Below are positions 33,951 to 43,833 of a DNA stretch of 64,000 nucleotides, in pieces. This DNA comes from Avena insularis (taxonomy: Eukaryota > Streptophyta > Magnoliopsida > Poales > Poaceae): assembly GCA_023614405.1 (NCBI GenBank), contig CM042688.1:445460028-445524027 (forward strand), written 5' to 3'. The position numbers were made by a program, and so were the translations under genes. Below the pieces are notes generated by a model. The model did not search any database and was not told the DNA's origin. It worked only from the letters and a program-made list of their open reading frames with translations. Every line of letters begins with the position of its first letter. Positions within the stretch are counted from its first letter, which is position 1.

Positions 33951-34328
33951 CCACACATACATAGTTAAGAATGTTCATGATGATAATCTTTATCTTAAAA
34001 CTCTACAATAGTAGTGGTGTATCTGCTACTCCCTAAGAACGCCTTTTCCCTACTACAGTTCCAATCTTTCTTACATACGCGATACTTACTTTCTATATTA
34101 AGTTATTTTTCTTTACTTTATTATTGCTCTTATACCAAAACCCAAAAACACTTTTTTACACAGTACTCGCGTTTTACCTTGTTACTTAGAACTTTATCTA
34201 GCATTTCTATCGTAATATTTATTTCAAGAGTTATTAGACTTCAGACTCCTGCTCCCTGTGGGATTGATATCTTTATTTCGAAACTTGCTACAAATGATCT
34301 GTGCACTTGCAGTCATCAAGCTATTTTC

Positions 34329-34346
34329 TGGCGCTGTTGCCGCGGA
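34329..34346 (+). other. Primer binding site of the Athila-like element (tRNA-Asp type)
   Basis: TGGCGCTGTTGCCGCGGA matches the complement of the plant tRNA-Asp 3' end (TGGCGCCGTTGCCGGGGA) with two differences. It lies 10 bases after the LTR end, with the spacer AGCTATTTTC, the same spacer seen in the non-autonomous element near 10695. Confidence 0.75.
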
Positions 34347-34429
34347 GCTAAGCATTGTAGGTCTTTTAGTTTTTGCTTATTTATTTTTGTCTTGCTAAAT
34401 TTTGTTTTGAGTTACAAGTTTCCACCAAC

Positions 34430-35380
34430 ATGATGGAGTTTGAGCATATGACTAGTGCTAACCCACTCAACCACTTTGGGAAGCCCTATGATATTTATAA
34501 AAGAGACAACTCCAGTAAGAAGACAAGGGGGTTTGAAATAAATCCTCTACTACTTAGTATTCTACATAAGAAGCAATTTACTGGAGATGAAGAAGATCCT
34601 GATCCATATGAGCATATTGCATGTTTTAAAGATATATGTGGCACTTTTCTATTGAAGGGATATACCGCTGATGAGGTAAGGGTTAAACTTTTTTGTCAAA
34701 CTTTGACAAGTACAACTCTCTCATGGTATAGATCTCTACCCCCTAAAGCCACTACTACTTGGGATAATCTAGCCTATGAATTTCTATCAAAATACTACCC
34801 ATTATCAAAATCTTTTGGAATTAGGCGTCTTATAATGACCTTGAAGAATCGTCCTAATGAAGGACTAGTAAGAGATTATATTAGATTTAAAGATTTAATA
34901 CGACTATGTCATCATCATGATTTGCCTGAATGACATTTACTACATATCTTTTATGGCGGTTTAACTGAACCTAATAAAATTGAACTAGACTCTTTCGCGG
35001 AAGGAGCCTTTATGAATCTTCCTATACCTAAAGCTTGGGCTTTACTTAATATAATTCGTGATCATAGAGTTTCATGGATATTTGGCCTAGGAAGTGAAGG
35101 AGGTGTAGAAATAGAGCATGATTGTATTCATGACTATAATAAAAAAGGCCATGTTAAAGAATTATCTAAAGAACTTTATTTGGATTCAGATCTTGTGTTA
35201 CAAGTTGTTAAAGCTTTTACAGAACATATTAAAGATCGAAAGGAGGGTCCAGTCAAGTATGATCCACCACCCGAACCAGAAAAGAAAACAGAAGATAAAG
35301 AAACACTTGCCTCCGTAGAACCAATATATGAAGTGCCTTTCCCTAACACTCCACAAAAGCATATTTTTGAATATCAATAG
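34430..35380 (+). pseudogene. Gag of the Athila-like element
   Basis: One frame from about 34430 to a TAG at 35378-35380, with a TGA at 34931 (probably TGG originally, after DLPE). Core gag motifs: DPYEHIACFKDICGTFLLKG, LTSTTLSWYRSLPPKATTTW and FLSKYYPLSKSFGIRRLIM. The region after the stop has LPIPKAWALLNIIRDH, then a Lys/Glu/Pro-rich tail that merges with the protease region. No CCHC knuckle is seen. An ORF with a leader runs from 34373, but the ATG region near 34430 fits the start of homology better. Confidence 0.75.
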
Positions 35381-36160
35381 GTCAAAACAGTACAGGAAAA
35401 GAAGGAAGACGAAAGCATGCCAGGAGTCAAGGAACGCCTGAAAGAAAACAAAGATGAAGAGGTAACCAATGAAGCAATTATGGCTATGTACTCACACTGT
35501 AACATAGTTGAACTTGATGAAGAAACTTCCGTATTGGTTGAAGGTAAAATAAAGGTAAAAGATGTGGGTAAGCCTATTCTTCCCTGCATATTTAAAGAAA
35601 CCTCTCATTATGATTTATGTGATCCTAGTACTGAGGTTAATGTTATATCTTGTGACTTCTACTTAGAAATAAAAGAAGAAATAGAACCGGCTACAATTGA
35701 AAATACTGATATAACAATTATGTTAGACAATAAAAACCTTAGAATTCCAATGGGAGTAGTTGACAATGCAACTGTCACAATTGGCAACAAAAACTTTCCT
35801 ATCGATTTTGTAGTTGCTGATATGCCAGCTGACACTCTTTGCCCTATTATATTGGGAAGAAACTTTTTGGGCGATATAGGTGCCTATGTTAACTTCAAGA
35901 AGGAGATTGTGTCTCTTAGGCGTAGGGGAACGGAAAATAAATTCCATTTTTCCAAATTTAAAGACAGGCCTCCACAAATAAAAGAAGAAGAAAGAACTAT
36001 TGAGGAAATGGCGGCTCTTTTCTTTGGTAATCAAGAAGAAGAAATAAATGAAGATCCAAATTATGAAGAAATAGTTATGGAGGACAAGTCCCTAGGAGAA
36101 CTAGAAGATGAATTCGATTCACTTCCCATTTTGGGACCTCCAACCGATGAGGCTTTTTAA
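35381..36160 (+). pseudogene. Protease region of the Athila-like element
   Basis: It continues the gag frame. A Lys/Glu-rich linker is followed by CIFKETSHYDLCDPSTEVNV, where the retropepsin active site would normally read D-L-G; here it is D-P-S, so activity is doubtful. Downstream are FVVADMPADTLCPIILGRNF (the IILGR motif near the C-terminal half) and ADLxVN-like ends with very acidic tails (EEEINEDPNYEEIVMED). The frame changes to the next one near 36108-36160, where RT begins. Confidence 0.7.
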
Positions 36161-37219
36161 GATCCATAAAAGAGAGGGTACAAGGAATTACCACCCCTAT
36201 TATAATCTCAAATACAGGTTTCTAGATGATACAAATAAATTTCCTATTATTATTAGTGCTAAACTTTTAGGAAAAGAAGAAGAACTTATGGAGATACATA
36301 AGGAGCATCGCCAAACCTTTGGGTACGCAATGGATGACTTGAAGGGCATTAGTCCCATGATAGCCATCCATCGAATATTCATGGAAGAAGGTGTTAAACT
36401 AGTTGCAGAATTTAATAGAAGATTAAAGCCTGAAATGAAAGAAGTGGTAAGAAAAGAAATTGTATGCCTACTGGACGCAGGTATAATTTATCCTATTAAA
36501 GAGAGTGATTGGGTAAGTCCTGTTCATTGTGTACCTAAGAAGGGCAGGTTTACTATTATTCCTAATGAAAACAATGAATTGATACCTACTAGAACCATTA
36601 TTGGGCACAGGATGTCCATAGACTTTAGGAAATTAAATAAAGAGACTAGGAAAGATCACTATCCATTACCGTTCATAGATCAAACTTTAGAAAGGTTAGC
36701 AAACCATATATATTTTTGTTACTTGGACAGATACTCTAGTTTCTCTCAGATAGTTGTTCATCCAGATGACCAACTTAAAACAACTTTCATAAGTCCTTAT
36801 GGTTTACATGCTTACCGACGTATGCCTTTTGGTCTATGTAGTGCTCCAGCTACTTTTCAACGATGTATGACTGCTATTTTGTGGATTTTATAGAACTTAT
36901 AATGGAAGTATTTATGGATGAATTTTCTGTCTATGGAACTTCATTTACTAGTTGCTTGGATAATCCCAAAAGAGTTTTGCAGTGTTGTGAAGAAACTAAT
37001 CTTGTTCTAAACTGGGACAAGTGCCACTTTATGGTCAAAGAAGGTACAGTCCTCGGACACAAGGTATTAGGTAAGGGAATTGAAGTTGATAGAGCTAAGG
37101 TTGAAGCAATAGAGAGAATGCCTCAACCTAGGGATATTAAAGGTATAAGAAGTTTTCTTGGTCATGTGGGTTTTACAGAAGGTTCATTAGAAATTTCTCC
37201 GGGATATCTAAACCTTTGA
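36161..37219 (+). pseudogene. Reverse transcriptase of the Athila-like element
   Basis: Fingers and palm to 36893 include SDWVSPVHCVPKKGRF, IDFRKLNKETRKDHYPLPFI, FCYLDRYSSFSQIVVHPDDQ and YRRMPFGLCSAPATFQRCM. A frameshift near 36880 precedes MEVFMDEFSVYGTSF, where the catalytic pair reads D-E instead of D-D. The thumb/connection (LGHKVLGKGIEVDRAKVEAI, GIRSFLGHVGF) ends at a stop at 37219. The loss of the second Asp and the frameshift indicate an inactive enzyme. Confidence 0.8.
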
Positions 37220-37836
37220 CTAACCTCTTGAAAAAGGGAATGAGATTTAATTTTGATGATAAGTGTCTTGAAGCCTTTGATAAACTTAAAAATGCTTTAA
37301 TTCGTGCTCCCACCGTTAAACCACTTATCTAGGATACAACCTTTGACTTAATATGTGAAGCTAGCGATGATGTTGTAGGAGTAACTCTTGGAAAACATAT
37401 TGGTGGTACATTTAATATTATACATCATACTAGTAGAACTCTCAATGGTCCTCAAAAGAATTACCCTAAGGAAGAAAGGGAACTTTTTGCTGTATTTTTC
37501 TCTTGCGATAAATTTTATTCTTATGTAGTTGATGCAAAGGTGAGAGTTCTCACGGATCATGATGGCTTAAAGGAAGTCCTTAAAAGGAAATACTATAAGC
37601 CAAGGCTAATCCGTTGGATTCTTTCACTTCAAGAATTTGAGTTGGAGATTATGCAGAGGCAAGAAATAAAAATGTTAGATACAGTGTCCATGTTTGCCCA
37701 GGAAGACACCAATCTTATTGAGAGGAACTTTAGTCCTGGTGATTTTAATTTACGGGAATTATTTAATGAACTAAAGTCAATTCCTCCAAAAGAGAAGGAG
37801 TCCTTGTTGTGGGAGGAACTTTTCATTCCCGAATAA
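37220..37836 (+). pseudogene. RNase H of the Athila-like element; pol ends here
   Basis: After RT, segments KLKNALIRAPTV, EASDDVVGVTLG (a mutated form of the CDASDYAVGAVLG motif), TSRTLNGPQKNYPKEERELF and VRVLTDHDGLKEVLKRK give an RT-linked RNase H. The expected end motif VADHLSRLE is replaced by LDTVSMFAQED, and the frame ends at a TAA at 37836. Normal Athila pol continues into integrase. No integrase motif follows in any frame. Confidence 0.75.
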
Positions 37837-37949
37837 GCAAATGGTAAGTGCAAGGTAAGTATTCTAACCCAAATAAGTGATTTCTTTTCACTTTTTTTAC
37901 TTTTGAACATTCTGCCTTCGAGTTCCTTGTGTTTTTCTGAAGTTTTAGA

Positions 37950-38560
37950 GGTGTTTTACCAACTATACGGGCGGAGCTATACAACCAGAGAGGGAGCTCC
38001 CACCGTATAGTTGGTCGTTAAACTCTCTATCATCTTTGTGAAATTGCTTTTGATATCTGAGACTATACGGTCGCAACTATATGACCAGAGCAAAATTCTG
38101 GCTGTATAGTTGGACGTTAAACTATCAGATAGTTTTTCTTTTTGGTGTCTGTATCTATACGGTCGCAACTATAAGACCGGAGAAAAATTCTGGCCATATA
38201 GTTGGTCATTAAACTCTCAGACACTTTTGATTTCCGTGTTTGTATCTATACGGTCGCAACTATACGACCGGAGTGAAAATTCTGGCCGTATAGTTGGTCA
38301 TTAAACTCTCAGGCACTTTTGATTTTCGTGTTTGTATCTATACGGTCGCAACTATACGATCGGAGCAAAAATTCTGGCCATATAATTGGTCGTTAAACTC
38401 TCAGACACTTTTTCATTAGATCTTTCTTTTATTCAAAAAAAATGTTATTGTCGATTCCGAGTCGTGATTTAATCGACCTAGACTCGAGATATTTGGAAAT
38501 ATCTTCCCGAAACCAACTATATGGCCGGACCTATATGGGTCGCGCCCGTATAGTTGGTCG
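37950..38560. repeat. Hairpin tandem array (about 92-bp unit) downstream of the Athila-like pol
   Basis: Units beginning TATACGGTCGCAACTATA start at 38064, 38156, 38247 and 38339, so the period is 91-92 bp. Diverged copies sit on both sides (37958-38060 and 38510-38560). Each unit holds an imperfect inverted repeat: CAACTATACGACCGG, a short A/T loop, then CTGGCCGTATAGTTG. The array can therefore fold into a series of stem-loops. One related copy lies in the 5' LTR (32360-32416). No coding is seen. Confidence 0.9.
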
Positions 38561-38727
38561 TTACGCGGCAGGACACTTCCAAATCCGTGATTTCTTTCCC
38601 TCTTTCGTTTGGATTCTTTTCTTGGGCGACAATTTGGTATTTCTCGTGCATTTTACCGACCTCTGACCCCCTTATATACTTCCATTGTCTCTCTCTCTAA
38701 TCATAATCTATAGGAAACAACCTAGCA

Positions 38728-39474
38728 ATGCGGTATCCTGTCCCATGCCGTGGAAAACCCATGGGGCTCATTGCTCCTTCCAGCGACTGATCTAGCAGCC
38801 CGTCCATGGAGGACGATGACGAGGAGGTGGAGAGGTATAGCCCGAGGTACAAGGAGTACGTCGAGCCAAGCTACTTAAACAACGATTCCGAAGATGACGT
38901 GGTTGACGTCTACATCCACCGAGACGTCTATGATCCACCGGAGATCAATTGGGCGGCAATGAAGAAAGCTCAACAAGAGAGAGAAGATCACAAGCCACAT
39001 GGAAAAGGGCATGTGGAGACGGTCAAGTTCATCACCAGAGATCCAAGGCCGCACAAGCGTAAGGAATTATCTAATATTGGTGCAGGTACTAGCAAGGAAG
39101 GGGAGGTTCCCCTCTCAAAGCCAACCATTGACGCTCGTATGAAGGTTAAGTCTCAAGAAGAGTAGAGGTACGGTTTCCACTTCGCCGATCCATCAATTAT
39201 GGATGAGGAAGAAGAACTTGTCCCTAGGACGAAGGATCGTGTGCGGGCACTAGAGATATATCAGAAACAGGAGCTACTCCATCACGTCGAAGTCCGTCAC
39301 CGTCTCAATGAGATGGATAAGAAGGAAGACATCCTTCTATTGGTGACTAATCTCGTAGATAGAGTGGACACTCTGCAATCTGATCTGCGCAGGTGCTACA
39401 GCCGCATAACTGCTCTGGAGGAGACCAACAAGAAGCTATGCACAGCGGTGTTACACGCCATGGCGCCACAATAA
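38728..39474 (+). pseudogene. Extra coiled-coil ORF of the Athila-like element, two stops
   Basis: One frame from the ATG at 38728 (MRYPVPCRGKPMGL) to a TAA at 39472-39474, about 249 codons, broken only by TGA at 38788 (a likely CGA to TGA change) and TAG at 39163. The middle is acidic (MEDDDEEVERYSPRYKEY, NDSEDDVVDVYIHRDV). The C-terminal part has heptad-like Leu/Ile (DLRRCYSRITALEETNKKLC) and is predicted to be a coiled coil. It has no gag, protease, RT or integrase motif. I recall similar small ORFs downstream of pol in Triticeae Athila-type elements, without checking. Function unknown. Confidence 0.55.
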
Positions 39475-40230
39475 TATACTACAATCACGGTATCAAATAA
39501 TCGCAGGGGATTATTTGATCCTGCCTGGCTTGATTCCAAGCTTCGGGAGATCTTTAAGACCTTGTAATCTATCCTATAAGTTTCTATTGTTATTTTTGCA
39601 TTAGTTCAAACTAGAAATAAAGTTTGCATCATTAGAATTCCCTTTAGGAATAGTCGATCCCGTTAATGAAATTCCGAGTTTATTATTATATAAGGAGCAA
39701 TTCCGAGTATGATTTTACTTTCACTTGATGATAGCAATAGGAGTCTTCCACACCATTGGTATTAATAGAACACATAAATATAATTTGGTCAATATGCTGT
39801 AAGTCTACGGTATGATTCACAAAGAGAAATTATCTATCAAATTAAGTTGAAAAAGAAACCTTGAACAAAGGAAAATGAAAGTGCTATCAAAATAGAGTGA
39901 GGACAAGGCGAGGTAGAATCTCCAAGTCATAAGAATGCTTCATATACAGGTGGAATTTGGTAATTGAGATCGTTGAACTTTGAATTCCTACATAAGGTGG
40001 AATATATGGCTAGCTCCTTTACACAACACTTAAAACAAAAGTGTGAGCATATATGCAAAAGAAAAGAAAAAGAAAGAAGAAAAAGAGCGAATGTGCGAAG
40101 AGCAAATAGGCATATACCACTGTATTGTAGTATGACAAAAGAGACACTTTTGAGATTTTGAATCCCAAGTGAATACATTGATCCTAAAACACTTGGGACT
40201 ACCTCGTTAACTCATTCGGTTGAACCAGAT
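39475..40230. other. 3' untranslated region of the Athila-like element
   Basis: AT-rich, no ORF. A perfect 11-bp inverted repeat ATCAAATAATC / GATTATTTGAT lies at about 39493-39519. A run near 39530-39556 (GATTCCAAGCTTCGGGAGATC) recalls a polypurine-rich motif. The right end grades into the Copia fragment, and I cannot place an exact boundary. Confidence 0.4.
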
Positions 40231-40563
40231 ACTTCTACATTATGTTGAGATAACGACTTGTTTATCAAATCTCACCATTTGATTGTTGCCCGACCCATAT
40301 GGTTTAAATAGGAGCTCTAATCTCTGAGATCACAACCTTTTGAATCACAAGACGCATGAGCATTTTAGCCGCTTTCTGGATACTTTCTGGTGCTGCTATA
40401 CTTAGAACATGTTGCTTAGGTTCATCAACCTAATCAAAGTTCTATTGTCCTCCCACTTAACTTTTGCGAAAAAATCCTTCTCAAGAAACTGCACATTCCA
40501 AGTGACAAAACTATTTTGTCCTCGGTGTTATGGAGGAATACCCAACAAATTCTTTGGGATAAC
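40231..40563 (-). pseudogene. Copia (Ty1) pol fragment: integrase C-terminal hinge region
   Basis: On the minus strand from 40563: YPKEFVGYSS, then after a stop and frame change FVTWNVQFLEKDFFAKVKWE. This matches the GYPKE...GYYF and FLEKEFL segment that precedes RT in Copia polyproteins. It continues as degenerate coding to about 40230. The fragment is cut at 40563 by the LTR that begins TGTAACACCC. Confidence 0.6.
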
Positions 40564-40890
40564 TGTAACACCCTCGAATCGTCCATATACAAGTTTTAGC
40601 GATTTCCGCCAAACTCGTATAGAAACGATTCAAAGATGACCACCAGGCACTTGCGTGCGGGTGGAAAACAAAGTAATATCATTACATAATAGTCCACAAT
40701 GGAACCCACAGAACATTTATATACAGCAACGACTAAACGAGTCAAGAATACAGATATACAGTACAAAGATCCAAATGACCTTTAAAATGATACAACATCC
40801 GACTAGCGATAAGAAGAAAATTGGGCTAAGAGCCCTGAAGAATAACCAATGGCATCCATAACCCTGCCTAGGCCAAGCCGGAAGGGTAAC
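40564..40890 (+). repeat. Partial LTR (TGTAACACCC type), interrupted by Tat-2
   Basis: It starts TGTAACACCCTCGAATCG, a start typical of some grass LTRs, directly at the broken Copia coding. It runs 327 bp to the Tat-2 insertion point. The rest would lie beyond the right end of Tat-2, outside the window. Identity as an LTR is inferred from the start motif and the clean junction. Confidence 0.45.
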
Positions 40891-41349
40891 TGACATGGGT
40901 ATACCCCACAGGTACTCGATCTTGGTATATACGGTCCAAATACATACAAGCCCATAGTGTCGCCAAGGCCCGGATGGAGGGCCTCGAGTAACCTATGGAC
41001 TCTCGATTGCTTGAAGAACAAGAAGAAGCTAAAGATAGAAAGATTAAAGGGAAAAACCCTAACTTGTAACCGACTCGACCTGCTACCCGAGACCTAGCCA
41101 ATCTATATAAAGGCTAGGAGGGGCGGCGAGAAGGACACACGCAACCCTAGTTTCCACAACCTTCGCCAAATTACATCTGTGCACCATTGTAACTTTCGAC
41201 TCCCTCAATAATTCCACGAGCAGACAAGCAGGAGTAGGGACCTCTACGAGGCCTGAACCTGGGTAAATCCTTTGTCCCCTGTGTGCTTGTTTGCTAGCCG
41301 ATAGATGTCTCCAGTGCTCCCTCCTTCTTCAAAACCCAAGTCCATAACA
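40891..41349 (+). repeat. 5' LTR of Tat-2 (459 bp)
   Basis: From TGACATGGGTATACCC to AAGTCCATAACA, the same length and ends as the Tat-1 LTR in the opposite orientation. The remaining differences are scattered substitutions. Confidence 0.85.
41104..41111 (+). promoter_or_regulatory. Predicted TATA box in the Tat-2 LTR
   Basis: TATATAAA within CTATATAAAGGCTAGG, at the same LTR position as in Tat-1. Transcription would start about 30 bp downstream (inference). Confidence 0.5.
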
Positions 41350-41400
41350 ATGGGCATTGACGAGTTAAACCCTCGTCAATCGGCGTCGTCTGTGGGAATT
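41350..41400 (+). other. Primer-site region of Tat-2 with an inserted hairpin
   Basis: After the LTR, AATGGGCATTGACGAGTT... contains a perfect 8-bp inverted repeat, TTGACGAG (41357-41364) and CTCGTCAA (41372-41379), with a 7-base loop. CGGCGTCGTCTGTGGG follows. Tat-1 has ATTGGCACTGTCTGTGGG directly after its LTR, so about 28 bp are extra here. Confidence 0.7.
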
Positions 41401-43833
41401 GGGAGTGCTGATGTTGCGGCTTCTTCGGCCCCATCAACTGTGATCTACAACTCCGCAACAACGGAGATTCGTCAGCTTTTCGGTGCCTTCGACTTCACCG
41501 TCCACACGCTGGCCACCCGCCCGGCCTTCGACTCCGTGGGCCACGGAATCAGCCTGGCGATTGGGAGCTTCCGCTTCCAAGTTGGTCAAATGGGCACGCT
41601 TCGCATGCCTGATCAGCCGACAACACCGGCGATTGCCCCGTCATCATGGTTCCCTCCATCGATCGGCACCCCCAGCGAGAACACGATCAACGACAGCAGT
41701 CGCGACTCCGATCTAAGCGATCTGGCCACTGAAGATTGAACCTACGGTTCCGGATCTGAAAGGTGTGGAAGCAACAGCTTCCCCAATCACTTCATGTGCG
41801 CCGTCATCAACACAGGCGACACCTCCACCAATCGGGGCAACGATGGTAACACCGGCAACGGCACCGATCCACCAAACGCCGGCAACGGTGGCAACGGTGG
41901 CAACGGTGGCAACGGAGGAGCAGTCGAACCTCCCAGCGTGATCAATGAGCAAACCGGCGAACGCGTCGTGATTAGGCTCAACGAGGAAGAGTGGGATCGC
42001 TGCCGTGAAGCCCTACGGGGTGCACCTCTACCCTTCGGCTCCCTGCAGGAACTGCTGATGGGCTATCATTAGCTTCTAAAAGAAGAATTCAAGCACCAAA
42101 AACAAGCAATCGCGCAACTTGAAGCGCGTAAGAAGGCAGCGGACGAATCGAGCCTTCAACGTGCTGGGCTCTCCTCCTACGGAGGATCCTCCTCAAGAGG
42201 CAACGAGTACCTCGCCAAGAAGAGGCAGTCGCGGATGGCTCACCTCACCGAACAAGAGCGCATAGAAGCCGCGAAAGTCCTCAACTTCGGCCCTATGACA
42301 GTTGACACTAGAGGCAACGTGGTTCCCAGGACGCCACAGGTCGCGGTGATAGCAGCCACCATGTACCTCCTCAATAACCAACCGCCAGCTGGAGATCCCC
42401 AAACTGCCATGCACCGATCTACGATCGCGGGTTTGGGGTTAATCGAGGCCGCCCTCGACAAGGAGCCAGTACCAGACCCAAAAAAGGGTAAAGCGCTAGC
42501 AAAGCGCTACTCCTCGCCCTCATCCAGCAATGACAGCCACGACCTGTCTCGACGACGCCGCTCACGGCGACACGACCGCGACTACGATGCGCGCGGCAAC
42601 CTCACACAACGCAAGATCGACAAGTCAAGGGCACGACGTGCTCGGTCGAATGACTCGGAAGAGGAAGATGGGGAGCTCTGCGGCGCCAGATGCTTCAGCA
42701 GATCCATCAGGCAAAAGCGAATGCCTAAAGGGTTTAAACTCCCATCGGAGAACCCAAAATTTGACGGTCTGCAGGACCCTAAGATCTGGCTGGAGGACCA
42801 CATCTCCTCCGTCAGGCTACACGGAGGCAGTCGAAGTACTGCCATGCAATGCTTGCAGCTACAGCTGCAGGGCGCCGCCCGGGCATGGCTCAATAACCTT
42901 CCACGCGGATCCATTTGCAGTTGGGATGAGCTGGTCTTCAGCTTCGTGCGCAACTTTAAGGGCACGTACAAACGGCCCGCCTCAATCGAAGAACTGAGAT
43001 GCTACCAGCAAAGATCTGGCGAATCGCTGCGTTCCTACATCCAAAGGTGGTCCATCATCAAGAACTCCACGGAGAACATCTTGGAAGACCGCGCGATTGA
43101 CGCATTCAACGGTGGTGTCCGCCGCATGGAACTCAGAGAGGAGCTAGGCCGCTCAAAGCCCCAGACCATCGACCACCTAATGGAGATCGCGAACCAGTGG
43201 GCCGATGGAGAAGATTCGGTGAAGAATCACGCTCACTCCAACGAGGAGGCAGAACTCGAACGCAGACGCGACCGCCGGGGCAAGCGTCGCATGCGCATCT
43301 ACGACGATCGGGATGATGTCAACATGGTCGCAGCCGGCTACGCCGATAGACGCGACGATAACCGCAACAGCGGATACCGCAGCGGCGGATACCGCGACTC
43401 CGGGAAAACCACGCAAGTGTGGCAACACCGCACTCGCGATGAGGCACCCGCGACCTCCATCGAGGACAAACTGTCCGGGCCATGCACGGTACACTTCTAC
43501 ATCGACAAGCATGACGGCAAGAGAAAGTCCAGCCACCTCCTCAAGGACTGCCACGAGTTCCTCAAGCTACACGAGGGAGTGGTTCGGATGAACCGCAATG
43601 CAGTCGAAAGAGGCTACGGAGCCGCTCCAGGTGCCGTGGCACATGGCGCACCACCACCACCACCTGGGCCACCCCCGAACGGAGCTGCACCGGACCAGCA
43701 CCACGGAGGCGAACCGTACCCACGGGCCATGGGTACCATGATGATCCAAAAGGGGCACCACTCCAACAGGGTGCAGAAGGCCATCACTCGCCAAGTCAAC
43801 TTGGCCACGCACTCGCCACCATCCACCACTTAA
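41353..43833 (+). pseudogene. Gag of Tat-2 (one frame, two internal stops)
   Basis: Frame +1 throughout. Part 1 (41389-41736) has SVGIGSADVAASSAP and a TGA at 41737. Part 2 (41740-42069) holds a Gly/Asn repeat (GGNGGNGGNGG) coded by repeated GGCAACGGT and ends in a TAG at 42070, where Tat-1 has TGG. Part 3 (42073-43833) includes the KAADESSLQRAG helix, FKLPSENPKFDGLQDPKIWL, ARAWLNNLPRGSICSWDELV and IQRWSIIKNSTENILEDRAI. It also has the Cys/His cluster (GPCTVHFYIDKHDGKRKSSH, LLKDC) and a Pro-rich tail (APPPPPGPPPNGAAP). A TAA at 43831 separates it from the protease in the same frame. Confidence 0.8.

Larger units (their letters stand above)
32109..34318 (+). repeat. 5' LTR of the Athila-like element, enlarged by a solo LTR and a tandem duplication
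   Basis: It begins TGATGACTGC and ends GCAGTCATCA, a perfect 10-bp terminal inverted repeat. Removing the solo LTR plus its duplicated target (555 bp) leaves about 1655 bp, and removing one 229-bp duplicate copy leaves about 1426 bp. Near 32360-32416 it carries one copy of the ACTATACG/CGTATAG hairpin motif that is amplified at 37950-38560. Confidence 0.75.
32109..40230 (+). mobile_element. Athila-like Gypsy element, integrase and 3' LTR missing
   Basis: 5' LTR 32109-34318, tRNA-Asp-type primer site at 34329, gag, protease and RT/RNase H in order to 37836, then a hairpin repeat array, an extra ORF (38728-39474) and a 3' untranslated region. The RT motifs (VHCVPKKGRF, KLNKETRKDHYPLPFIDQ, FVYG-type palm) and the tRNA-Asp primer site are those of Athila-type elements, which in Triticeae include Sabrina-like families. 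No integrase is found after RNase H. No second LTR with the TGATGACTGC/GCAGTCATCA ends is present before the Copia fragment at 40231. The right boundary is approximate. Left flank tcagc (32104-32108). Confidence 0.75.

Noticed and set aside
38060..38420. CRISPR-like array
   Set aside because: Units are contiguous tandem copies with internal inverted repeats and no unique spacers, in a eukaryotic retrotransposon.
38728..39474. Host gene
   Set aside because: It sits inside the Athila-like element after pol, without introns or host-family motifs, so I treat it as an element ORF.
39475..40563. 3' LTR of the Athila-like element
   Set aside because: I searched for the TGATGACTGC start and GCAGTCATCA end and for LTR-internal words and found none before the Copia fragment.
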